Source: an uncultured Desulfuromonadales bacterium
GTDB lineage: Bacteria > Desulfobacterota > Desulfuromonadia > Geobacterales > Pseudopelobacteraceae
Assembly: GCA_903868145.1 (NCBI GenBank)
Contig: CAIPTY010000015.1
Span: 1 to 64,000 of the forward strand
DNA: 64,000 nt
Reading direction: 5' to 3'
The position numbers and the translations under genes were made by a program. This document shows, piece after piece, positions 44,566-52,905 of the stretch. Within the stretch, counting starts at the first letter, position 1. Each line of letters opens with the position of its first letter. The notes beneath the pieces are model-generated. The model saw nothing but the letters and a program-made list of their open reading frames with translations, did not search any database and was not told the DNA's origin.

Positions 44566-45447
44566 TCACCTCGTCAAAACATCAGCGGCTGTAAAAATCA
44601 GGATGGCAACGCTGATGTAGCCATTCATATTGAAAAATGCCGCATCCATTTTTGTCAGATCTCCATCCCTCAACAGCCAGTGTTCATAGCCCAGCATGGC
44701 TGCAGCAGCCACGATCCCCGCAATAAAAAAACCGCCCAGATGCAGGAGAAGCAGAAGGCCCACCAGCAAGGCCAGCATTGCCAGATGGAACAGCCGCGCC
44801 GCCCGGAGCGAGCCGTTCACACCCAGCGCGACGGGGATGGAATGCAATCCGGCGCTGCGGTCGAACTCCAGATCCTGCAAGGCGTAGAGTATATCGAAAC
44901 CGGCCACCCAGAACAGCACGATGCCACCCAGAATCAGCGCCGGAGCTTCGACCGTCCCGCGAATGGCGATCCAGGCACCCATAGGCGCTGCGGCCAGGCA
45001 GATGCCCAGAACCACGTGGGCCAAGGCGGTGAAGCGTTTGCAGTAGGAGTATAAGACCAGAAAGAAAACAGCCAGCGGAGCCAGTTTCAGACAGAGCGGA
45101 TTGAGCCGGGCTGCCGCCACCAGGAGTAACGCCAGTGAGGCCACAATGAAAACCAGTGTGGCTCCTTTTCCGATCATTCCTGCCGGTATGGCCCGGTTGG
45201 CTGTGCGGGGGTTTTGAGCGTCGATTTCGGCATCGATCAGGCGGTTGAGACCCATGGCTGCGGTGCGGGCCCCGACCATGGCAAGCACGATCCAGAGCAA
45301 TTGCCAGATGCCGGGCATGCCGTTGGCGGCCAGCAGTGCGCCGGTCAATGCAAAGGGGAGTGCAAAGACCGTGTGGGAGAACTTGATCATCTCCAGAAAT
45401 ACGGTGATCTTTTTGATACAGCCGTCGTTTGCCGTGATTGTCGTCAT
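44566..45447 (-). CDS. ubiA: UbiA-family polyprenyltransferase
   Basis: 293 residues with about eight membrane helices. The allylic-diphosphate motif NRLIDAEIDAQNPRT and the second aspartate motif (YALQDLEFDRSAGLHSIP) are present. It attaches a polyprenyl chain to an aromatic acid. In Geobacter-type bacteria, which make menaquinone by the futalosine route, such a gene beside ubiD and ubiX probably acts on 1,4-dihydroxy-6-naphthoate (MqnP-like) rather than 4-hydroxybenzoate; that is inference. It overlaps ubiD by 4 nt. Confidence 0.9.
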   Translation of the reverse strand: MTTITANDGCIKKITVFLEMIKFSHTVFALPFALTGALLAANGMPGIWQLLWIVLAMVGARTAAMGLNRLIDAEIDAQNPRTANRAIPAGMIGKGATLVFIVASLALLLVAAARLNPLCLKLAPLAVFFLVLYSYCKRFTALAHVVLGICLAAAPMGAWIAIRGTVEAPALILGGIVLFWVAGFDILYALQDLEFDRSAGLHSIPVALGVNGSLRAARLFHLAMLALLVGLLLLLHLGGFFIAGIVAAAAMLGYEHWLLRDGDLTKMDAAFFNMNGYISVAILIFTAADVLTR

Positions 45448-46841
45448 TTCAATGAGACCCCGTACTCCTGCCAGCGCTGCAGCACCAGCAGGCTGATCGC
45501 CGGATCAGGGTGGAGCGGTCGGCGTGACAACCGATGACCGGTTGCATCCAGAGCCAGACGTTTCCCGCTGGAATCCTGGATAGTATCATGACTGAATTCC
45601 GCACGATTGATGCAGTGCCAGGCAATCTGTGACTGATCGATGCCATCGTCCGCATCGACAAAAATCAGCAACCGGGCCTCGGCGAACCAGGGAAAATCCC
45701 AGAGCCTGACCGCAATCTCCCTTACCATGCCGGGGTTCGGCTTTTCAAGGGAAATGATGGCGCTCTGGTGGAAGATCCACTCCAGCGGGAAATGGATATC
45801 TGTCACATCGGGGATCAACCTCCTCAGAAAAGCCAGCAGAATTCGCTCCCAACTCTTGGCCATCCAGCAATCCTCCATGGGTGGCGGCCCGACCACCGTG
45901 GCAGGAATTACTGCATCCGGGCGATGGGAGAGTGAGGTAACCCGCATCAGAGCCGCATCGCCGGTTGGGGAATAAGAGCCGGTATGGTTGCCGAAGGGAC
46001 CCTCCAGACAGGTTTCCGACGGATTTACATAGCCTTCGATTACCACCTCGGCAGAAGCGGGAACCCGCAGCGGGATGCTCCGGCAGGCTGCCATTTCCAT
46101 TGGCTCGCCGCGCAGAAATCCGGCAAAGAACATCTCGTCAAGATCACCCGGCAGAGGCAGCATGGCGCTGAATAGCGCCGCAGGTGCCCCACCCAGGGCA
46201 ATCGCCACCGGCATCGATTTACCCCGGCGACGGAATTCGTCAAGGTGGCGTGTCGCACCGCTTCCGGCCTTCCAGCGAATTGCCAGTTCCCGTGGACCTG
46301 TCACCTGAGCCCGGTACATGCCGCAGTTGGGAATGCCGCCGTCAGGATTGGCAGTGAAAACCTGCGGCAGGGTTATGTAGCGCGGATTACCGCTGCCAGC
46401 GCCGTCACCCGGCCAGCTCTGCAGGAAGGGAAAGAGTGTCAGGTCCGGCGGTTCCATAATTACATTCCAGGCAGGAGGAGTGGTGACCGGCGCGAACCGC
46501 GAAAAATCCTCCAGGACTGCAATATGTAGATCCATCCGGTGAATATCCCTATCAGAAAGCTGCTCAAGCAGCGCAGCCATCTTTGCCGTCAGTTGGTCAA
46601 GGTTTTCGAGTCCCAGTGCCAGGGCGGACCTGTGCAATGACCCGAACAGATTGGTGGCAATCGGAAATGCACTCCCCTTCGTTTGTTCAAAGAAGAGCGC
46701 CTGCCCGCCGCCAGGCTGTTTGCAGATCCGATCAGTGATGGCGGCAATTTCCAGAATGGGATCGGTCACAACAGTGAGGCGGGTGAGTTCGTTGCAGGAT
46801 TCCAGGAGAGTCACGTATTGGCGCAGATCAGATAATACCAT
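45444..46841 (-). CDS. ubiD: UbiD-family prenyl-FMN decarboxylase
   Basis: 465 residues. Full-length UbiD fold with family stretches YITLPQVFTANPDGGIPNCG, TGPRELAIRW, GGAPAALFSAMLPLP, EGPFGNHTGSY and the later GPPPMEDCWMAK. It removes the ring carboxylate of a prenylated aromatic acid using the cofactor made by UbiX. It is the first of the three genes; its neighbours supply prenylation and cofactor. Likely part of menaquinone synthesis. Confidence 0.92.
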   Translation of the reverse strand: MVLSDLRQYVTLLESCNELTRLTVVTDPILEIAAITDRICKQPGGGQALFFEQTKGSAFPIATNLFGSLHRSALALGLENLDQLTAKMAALLEQLSDRDIHRMDLHIAVLEDFSRFAPVTTPPAWNVIMEPPDLTLFPFLQSWPGDGAGSGNPRYITLPQVFTANPDGGIPNCGMYRAQVTGPRELAIRWKAGSGATRHLDEFRRRGKSMPVAIALGGAPAALFSAMLPLPGDLDEMFFAGFLRGEPMEMAACRSIPLRVPASAEVVIEGYVNPSETCLEGPFGNHTGSYSPTGDAALMRVTSLSHRPDAVIPATVVGPPPMEDCWMAKSWERILLAFLRRLIPDVTDIHFPLEWIFHQSAIISLEKPNPGMVREIAVRLWDFPWFAEARLLIFVDADDGIDQSQIAWHCINRAEFSHDTIQDSSGKRLALDATGHRLSRRPLHPDPAISLLVLQRWQEYGVSLK

Positions 46842-46984
46842 GTGGGAACTATATCAGCTTTTTTCCCTGCAACCAAGTATTGACCGTTTTTTCCCGGAGG
46901 GAAAAATGGTGATTGACTCTCCGGCAGGGGTGGTGGTATTTCTCGGCGCACGGTTTCATTCATGTCCGAGAGGAGGAGATGGTT

Positions 46985-47497
46985 ATGGGAAGATTAAACG
47001 TACTGGTCATTGGCGTGATGATGGCATCACTGTTGGTTTCAGGATGTAAAAAAGCTGCTGAAAAGGCAGCCGAAAAGGCTATTGAGTCTGGCATGGCCAA
47101 GGATGGGAACAAGGCCAAAGTGGATATTTCCGGTGGTAAGGTCTCCATTGAAACGAAGGATGGCACGGCTGTTTATTCGGGCGGCAAGGATGCCAAGCTG
47201 CCGGACAATTTCCCGAAAGATGTGTATGTGTACGACGGCGGAAATGTGGTCGCATCCATTTCAGTGCCGGACGGTTTCAATCTGTCAATTGAAACCAAGG
47301 ACGGGGCCGACAAGGTTTTCACAACGGTAAAAGAGAAAATGACAGGTTCCGGATGGAAACAGGAAATGGAAATGAAACAGGATAAGAATGCCATGGTCAC
47401 CTATAAAAAAGGGGAGCGCACCGTATCATTCAACATCGCATCTCAGCCGAACGCCACCCAGATCAGCATCTTTGTCTCTGCCGAGAAGGGTAAATAG
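46985..47497 (+). CDS. Small lipoprotein of unknown function
   Basis: 170 residues. Lipoprotein signal with LLVSGC (C~21), then a Lys/Ala/Glu-rich helix and two repeats of a SVPDG/SIETKDG type beta element (VSIETKDGTAVYSG and LSIETKDGADKVF). AGGAGG lies 8 nt before ATG 46985; the ATG at 46979 is too close to it. It is divergent from ubiD and followed by its own terminator. No family recognised. Confidence 0.75.
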   Translation: MGRLNVLVIGVMMASLLVSGCKKAAEKAAEKAIESGMAKDGNKAKVDISGGKVSIETKDGTAVYSGGKDAKLPDNFPKDVYVYDGGNVVASISVPDGFNLSIETKDGADKVFTTVKEKMTGSGWKQEMEMKQDKNAMVTYKKGERTVSFNIASQPNATQISIFVSAEKGK

Positions 47498-47521
47498 ACA
47501 GACTCCGACCGGATTCACATC

Positions 47522-47567
47522 AAAAAAGCTGCTTCTTCAGTCAGATGCTGAATGGAGCGGCTTTTTC
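47522..47567 (+). terminator. Terminator after the small lipoprotein gene
   Basis: AAAAAGCTGCTTCTTCAG and CTGAATGGAGCGGCTTTTT form an imperfect stem ending in a T run, 24 nt past the stop at 47497. Confidence 0.7.
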
Positions 47568-47589
47568 ATGTGTACCCGGCTATTTCGTT

Positions 47590-47714
47590 ATTCCAATTCC
47601 ATATCAAGGCCCTATCTTCGTTGGCTCGTCTTCGGCAGCTCAACGTACGAGAAAGTACGCCTCGTTGCCTCAATCCTCGCCGCCTTGATATCATCCTTGA
47701 TATGGAATTGGAAT
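47590..47714. repeat. 20-bp inverted repeat with inner hairpin at the glgA 3' end
   Basis: ATTCCAATTCCATATCAAGG (47590-47609) is repeated inverted at 47695-47714, separated by 85 bp. Inside is CGTAC GAGAAA GTACG (~47644-47659) and an extra partial copy of the arm, CCTTGATAT, at ~47683-47691. The right arm touches the glgA stop. A large stem-loop formed by the minus-strand transcript would end glgA transcription. Confidence 0.75.
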
Positions 47715-49234
47715 TATATCCCGAAACGGTTCCGGTAGTATTCCGCTCCCCGTCTGCGGCGGATGGCCAGGTGGTAGAGCTCGTCATATCGCGCTGCGGC
47801 GTCCTCCCAGGTGAAACGCTGCTTCATGCCGTTTTTTCGCAGGGCTGCCAGCCCCTTGGGGTTGTTGTAGAAGGTCCAGGCGGCCCAGCCGATCGTATCG
47901 AACAACGAAGTGGCGTTGTGGTTCCAGAACTTGAATCCCGTGCCGGTCAGCGTGGCCTCGTTGAAGTTCTCCACACTGTCATCCAGTCCGCCGGTAGCAC
48001 GAACGATGGGCGGCGTGCCGTAGGCCAGCGAATACATCTGGTTCAGGCCGCACGGCTCGAAGGCCGACGGCATAACAAAGAAATCGGCGCCCGCCTCGAC
48101 CTTGTGAGCCAGGGATTCGTTATAGCCGATGAAACAGGCAAATTTATCCGGATGGGCGGCAGCGATGTCGCCAAAGTAGAAGTGAGCCCACGGTTCGCCG
48201 TTGCCAACCATCACGAACTGCACATCCATTTCCAGAATACGGTGGATGGCCTCGGCGATGATGTCGGTGCCCTTCTGGCCGACCATCCGGGAAACGACAC
48301 CGAAAACCGGCACGTCGTCCCGCAACGGAAGGCCGAGCTGCTGCTGCAGGTCGCGTTTGCAGGCGGCCTTGCCCTTTTTGACCGTTCTGGCCGAATATGT
48401 GGTGGCGATAAACCGGTCGGTTGCCGGATTCCACTCATCGTAATCGACGCCGTTGAGGATGCCGTACAGATCGGCGGCGCGCTCCCGCACCGCGCCTTCC
48501 AGCCCCCACCCGTATTCGGAAGTCTGTATCTCGTGGGCATACCCCCGACTGACCGTATTGATCAGGGTCGCATGACAGATGCCTGCTTTCAGCAGGTTGA
48601 CCTGATCGTCTTTTTCCACTTCCAGGTAGTTGAAGTGTTTCCAGCCGATTCCCAGAACCTCCATCAGGCCGGGATAAAAACTGCCCTGGTACTGCATGTT
48701 GTGGATGGTCAGAATCGAAGCGGCATTTCCCACAAACCGGTCGTGGAGGTACGAGGTGTTGAGCAGGGTCGGGATGATGCCGGTGTGCCAGTCGTGGGCA
48801 TGCACCACATCCGGCTTCCAGTCCAGCAGCTTGCAGAGTTCCAGCGAGGCTTTCGAGAGAAAGACGAAACGATTGTCGTTGTCCATGTAGCCCTGGCCGT
48901 CCTGTTGATAGAGCCCTGAGCGGCCATACAGCGCCTCGTGCTCCAGGAAGTAGACCGGCACGTCGCTTCCCGGCAGGTGCCCTTCGTAGACACCGCAGTA
49001 CATTTCGCCAATAATGCCCATGGGAACAACCAGACTCCCGGGCAGCAGGCGCAGGCCGTATGTTTCGCGATCCACGGACCAGTAGCGTGGAAGCACCACC
49101 CGGACATCATACCCCATGCGGTGCAGGTATTTGGGGAGGGCGCCGACCACATCGCCGAGCCCCCCCTCCTTGGCAAAAGGTGCGGCTTCAGAGGCGGAAA
49201 AAAGAACGGAGAGGCGATCAGACTGTTTGTGCAT
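47714..49234 (-). CDS. glgA: Glycogen synthase GlgA
   Basis: 506 residues, GT5 family. The ADP-glucose motif near the N-terminus reads AKEGGLGDVVGALPKYL, equal to the family KxGGLxDV. The C-terminal FVMPSAFEPCGLNQMYSLAYG and ATGGLDDSV (family E-x7-E region) are intact. It elongates glycogen from ADP-glucose. No other glg gene is in the window. Confidence 0.95.
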   Translation of the reverse strand: MHKQSDRLSVLFSASEAAPFAKEGGLGDVVGALPKYLHRMGYDVRVVLPRYWSVDRETYGLRLLPGSLVVPMGIIGEMYCGVYEGHLPGSDVPVYFLEHEALYGRSGLYQQDGQGYMDNDNRFVFLSKASLELCKLLDWKPDVVHAHDWHTGIIPTLLNTSYLHDRFVGNAASILTIHNMQYQGSFYPGLMEVLGIGWKHFNYLEVEKDDQVNLLKAGICHATLINTVSRGYAHEIQTSEYGWGLEGAVRERAADLYGILNGVDYDEWNPATDRFIATTYSARTVKKGKAACKRDLQQQLGLPLRDDVPVFGVVSRMVGQKGTDIIAEAIHRILEMDVQFVMVGNGEPWAHFYFGDIAAAHPDKFACFIGYNESLAHKVEAGADFFVMPSAFEPCGLNQMYSLAYGTPPIVRATGGLDDSVENFNEATLTGTGFKFWNHNATSLFDTIGWAAWTFYNNPKGLAALRKNGMKQRFTWEDAAARYDELYHLAIRRRRGAEYYRNRFGI

Positions 49235-49324
49235 GGGGTATCCGGATTATCGTTGTATGGAATGAATGCGCGCATTGTAGGTTAATACCGCTGAACGGTC
49301 AAGCAGCGTCTCAGCAATAAACCG

Positions 49325-50326
49325 TTACGCGCACGGATCGGGATGTTGCATCCAGCGCCGCAGCCGGATCATCCCTTCATCAATTGAAATCTCGGGGTGA
49401 TAGCCGAAGTCCCGTTGTGCGGCGCCGATATCAAACCAGTGGGCAGTGGCAAGCTCGTGGGCTACAAAGCGGGTCATGGGAGGCTCGCTTTCCAGACGGA
49501 ACAGCCCCCAGAGAGCTTCGCAGATGCAGCCCGCGGTAAATGCCAGGTGCGGTGAGATGCTGCGGGTAACCGGGGGGATGCCGGCGGCTGAAAGGATGCG
49601 GTTTACCATTTCCCACACCGGGAGCGGTTCGTTGTTGCTGATGAAATAGGCGTTACCTGCCACGACGCTGCCGGGAGAGAGCCTGTCGGCAGCCAGCAGA
49701 TGGGCGTTGGCAGCGTTGTCCACATACACGGTATCCACCAGGTTGGGACGAGTGCCGATCCGGCGCAGTTTTCCAGCACGCCCTTTAGCAACGATGCGCG
49801 GAACCAGATGATTGTCTCCCGGGCCCCAGATCAGATGGGGGCGGAGAGCCGTTGTCCCCAATTCCGGCGAATTTGCCGCCAGCACCAGTCTCTCGGCAAG
49901 AGCCTTGGTTGCCGGGTAGTGGGCTTCATAGCGATCCGGATAGGGCAGAGATTCATCGCCCCCCTCCACATCGCTGCCATCGAAAACCACACTGGGGGAA
50001 CTGGTGTACACCAGTCGCCTGATGCCGTTGACCCGGCAGGCGGCCACGACATTCTCCGTGCCGACCACGTTGGCCTGATAAAAATCATGGTAGCTGCCCC
50101 AGATGCCTGCCCTGGCGGCCACATGGAACAACAGTTCGCACCCTTCGGCAGCTCCTGAAACAGATCCCCGATCTTCGAGCCGTCCCCTGAACTGCTTCAC
50201 GCCCAGTGCTGCCAGGGCCGGGTATTCGGCACGCGAGAAACTGCGCACCTCATCGCCCCGTTCGCACAGCATGCGCACAATGGCGCCACCGAGAAAACCG
50301 CCTCCTCCTGTGACAAGTACCTTCAT
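49325..50326 (-). CDS. oleD: OleD-like 2-alkyl-3-oxoalkanoate reductase
   Basis: 333 residues, extended SDR of the 3-beta-hydroxysteroid dehydrogenase type. GGGGFLGG at residues 7-14 and YPATK active-site pair. The ATG 50326 overlaps the oleC stop (ATGA); a longer open frame upstream is a shadow of oleC. In olefin synthesis OleD reduces the keto acid made by OleA to a 2-alkyl-3-hydroxy acid. Assignment rests on its place directly after oleC and oleB. Confidence 0.88.
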   Translation of the reverse strand: MKVLVTGGGGFLGGAIVRMLCERGDEVRSFSRAEYPALAALGVKQFRGRLEDRGSVSGAAEGCELLFHVAARAGIWGSYHDFYQANVVGTENVVAACRVNGIRRLVYTSSPSVVFDGSDVEGGDESLPYPDRYEAHYPATKALAERLVLAANSPELGTTALRPHLIWGPGDNHLVPRIVAKGRAGKLRRIGTRPNLVDTVYVDNAANAHLLAADRLSPGSVVAGNAYFISNNEPLPVWEMVNRILSAAGIPPVTRSISPHLAFTAGCICEALWGLFRLESEPPMTRFVAHELATAHWFDIGAAQRDFGYHPEISIDEGMIRLRRWMQHPDPCA

Positions 50327-51960
50327 CGCAGCTTCCCGTCCGCCCATGAGGCCAGCTTTTCTCGGAAGATCTTGGCGTTGTGACGGATATCCACCGGAAA
50401 AGCGGGATGGAAAAGGATCTCCCTGATGCCCTTGGTGTGGGGGTAGCGGCTGCCCAATTCCAGAAGCTCCCGCCTGATCCGCTCCTGCGCTCCCGTGGTG
50501 CACTTCGCTTCCAGTTCGACACACAGCACAGGTTGCTGCGACGCTTTTCTGCCGATGCCGACCAAAGCGCTGCGAAAAACCGCCGGGTGCGTATTGAAAA
50601 CCCCTTCCACCGGTATGGTATACAGGGTTTCATCTGCGGTGACCACCCGATGGGACTTGCGACCGCAGAACCAGATCCGGCCGCTTGTGTCCAGATACCC
50701 CGTATCTCCCATGCGATGCCAGACTCCACCGTCGGGGTCGGCTATTTTTGCCATCCTGGTCGCCTCGGGACGGTTCAGATAGGCACTGCTGACCTGCGGA
50801 CCGCGTACCGTGATCTCGCCCACTTCCAGGGTTGGCAGTACCAGTTCATCCTGCCAGACATCAATCGGAACGTCGCTGATGCGGATGATGGCAAGCGAGA
50901 TGCTTTCCACCGGTCTGCCGATGCAGATGCCGAGGCCTCTGCCGGTCAAGATTCCGGTTTCGCCCAGTATTTCACGGCTGCCGATGGAACTTACCGGCAG
51001 CGCCTCGGTTGCTCCGTAGGGGGTGAATATCTCGGCATCCGCCGACAGCAGGGTGGAAAAGCGTTTCAGCACCGCAGCCGGAACCGGCGCGCCGGCCGAG
51101 ATGACCCGTTTGAGGTTCGGGAGTTTGATGCCGTGCGTCTCAGCGTACCGCCCGACCCGGTCAAGCAGTGCCGGTGAGCCGAACATGGTCGTGGCGGAAA
51201 ATTCTGCGGCAGGACCGAGTATCCTGAGGGGATCGACCGATCCCGGTCGGGTGAAATCCATCTGCGGTATCAGGGCGGTCATGCCAAGGGCGGGCGCAAA
51301 CAGAGCAAACAGAGGAAATGTCGGCAGATCGATCTCGCCGGAACGGATATCGTACATCTCCCTCAAGGCGTCAATCTGGGCCGCAAAGGTACCATGGGTA
51401 TAGATCGCTCCCTTGGGCGGGCCGGTGCTGCCGCTGGTGAACAGTATGGCAGCCATATCGTTGAGTCCGGTTTCTGCCGCAGTAAACGGTATCTCGTGGG
51501 CGAAACGGCGCAGAGTATCCAGAGGCACACCGCCCCAGATTGCCCCTCCACCGACGACAACAGTGATGCGGATGCTTGTGCGGCCCCATCTCAGCAGTCG
51601 CCGCGCCACGTGGGCCTTGGGGATACCGATGAAGGCCTCCGGTTCCGCTTCGGCCAGGCATCCCTTCATATTGCGCGCACCTATGCCCGGATCGATGAAT
51701 ACCGGCACGGCTCCGAGTTTGAAGAGGGCAAAGGTCACGGAGAACAGCTCCGGAGATGGTGGAACCAGCAGCGCCACCCGGATACCACGGGAAATGCCGA
51801 TACGCGCCATCCCCCGAGCCAGGCGGTCGCTTTCCTGATCGAGTTCGCGGAAGGTGAGGCTGCGATTTTCCTGCGGGAATATGATGGCGGGTGTCTCCGG
51901 CTGGAGGCGGGCCATCTCGGTCAGAGAGCGGGAGATGTTGACGGTGTCGGTGCCGGTCAT
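50323..51960 (-). CDS. oleC: OleC-like beta-lactone synthetase (AMP-binding)
   Basis: 545 residues, ANL superfamily. P-loop-like ILFTSGSTGPPKGAIYTHG and the later GDTGYLDTSGRIWFCGR mark the adenylation core. It should activate the hydroxy acid and close a beta-lactone. It overlaps oleB by 4 nt on one side and oleD by 4 nt on the other, so the three genes are translationally coupled. Confidence 0.9.
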   Translation of the reverse strand: MTGTDTVNISRSLTEMARLQPETPAIIFPQENRSLTFRELDQESDRLARGMARIGISRGIRVALLVPPSPELFSVTFALFKLGAVPVFIDPGIGARNMKGCLAEAEPEAFIGIPKAHVARRLLRWGRTSIRITVVVGGGAIWGGVPLDTLRRFAHEIPFTAAETGLNDMAAILFTSGSTGPPKGAIYTHGTFAAQIDALREMYDIRSGEIDLPTFPLFALFAPALGMTALIPQMDFTRPGSVDPLRILGPAAEFSATTMFGSPALLDRVGRYAETHGIKLPNLKRVISAGAPVPAAVLKRFSTLLSADAEIFTPYGATEALPVSSIGSREILGETGILTGRGLGICIGRPVESISLAIIRISDVPIDVWQDELVLPTLEVGEITVRGPQVSSAYLNRPEATRMAKIADPDGGVWHRMGDTGYLDTSGRIWFCGRKSHRVVTADETLYTIPVEGVFNTHPAVFRSALVGIGRKASQQPVLCVELEAKCTTGAQERIRRELLELGSRYPHTKGIREILFHPAFPVDIRHNAKIFREKLASWADGKLR

Positions 51961-52853
51961 GTAGCAGGATCCGTCCGTTCGAGGAATGATCTGATCAACG
52001 GCATGACCTCTTTCCCGGCGTCCTCAAGGATGTAATGTCCACAATCGGCATAACGGTGCATTTCCGCATCCGGAAAGCGGTGCTGCCATTCGGCCAGAAA
52101 ATGCCGGTCGAAGACAAAATCCTGCTCTCCCCAGCAGATCAGCATTGGGAGGGTGCGAAACTGATTGATGCCGTCGTCTACCGAGCTGACCAGATCATAT
52201 CCCCGATCGCCTGGCATCAGGGGGATATCCTGAACGAATCGCAGGGTCGCGATGCGGTTTTGCCACGAATCGTAGGGGAGCTGGTAGAGGCTCCGCAGTG
52301 TGGCATTCATGGGGTTGCGCTTGCAGCCCACATGAGAGGCCGCCCGACTGAAGGCATTCAAACCACGCACCAGCAGCGTGCCAAGCGGCGTATCGCGACA
52401 GATGCGCAAGCCCAGCGGAAAGGGCTTGTTTTTCGGCAGGTGGAAGGCACCGGTATTGAGGATCACCAGCCGCTTGATCCTTTCGGGGTGGCGCACTGCG
52501 TATGCCATGCCGATCATGCCGCCCCAGTCGTGAACCACCAGGGTGATGTTCTCCATGAGACCAAGGTGATCAAGCAGCTTTTCCAGATCATCCACCCGGC
52601 GCGCAAGGGTGTATTCGTATTGATCATCACCCGGTTTATCGGACAGGCCGCAGCCGATGTGATCCGGAACGATGCAGCGATAGCGATCCTGCAGTGCCAG
52701 CACGAGATTTCGGTAATAGAACGACCAGGAAGGGTTGCCGTGCAGCATCACCACCGGCGAACCGCTGCCTTCATCCAGGTAGTGATACGAGAGTCCGTCA
52801 AGATCGAGACGCTTGCCGGTGAAGGGATACAGTTTTGATAAATCAGGATTCAT
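51957..52853 (-). CDS. oleB: OleB-like beta-lactone decarboxylase (alpha/beta hydrolase)
   Basis: 298 residues, haloalkane-dehalogenase-like fold. HGNPSWSFYYRNL near the N-terminus is the oxyanion loop, the nucleophile Asp lies in VVHDWGGMIG, and the catalytic His in CGHYILEDAG. OleB breaks the beta-lactone to the long-chain alkene. It should follow oleA directly in an uninterrupted operon, but a ~10.7 kb insert separates them. Its upstream 52 bp show only a weak ribosome site. Confidence 0.88.
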   Translation of the reverse strand: MNPDLSKLYPFTGKRLDLDGLSYHYLDEGSGSPVVMLHGNPSWSFYYRNLVLALQDRYRCIVPDHIGCGLSDKPGDDQYEYTLARRVDDLEKLLDHLGLMENITLVVHDWGGMIGMAYAVRHPERIKRLVILNTGAFHLPKNKPFPLGLRICRDTPLGTLLVRGLNAFSRAASHVGCKRNPMNATLRSLYQLPYDSWQNRIATLRFVQDIPLMPGDRGYDLVSSVDDGINQFRTLPMLICWGEQDFVFDRHFLAEWQHRFPDAEMHRYADCGHYILEDAGKEVMPLIRSFLERTDPAT

Positions 52854-52905
52854 GTTGAGGAGAATACCTTTCAGCTCTGTGTATGGGAAAGAAGAGTCTC
52901 TTGGA

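Noticed and set aside
47552-48919. 455-codon plus-strand frame across glgA
   Set aside because: Antisense to a full glycogen synthase; amino-acid pattern shows no fold or motif.
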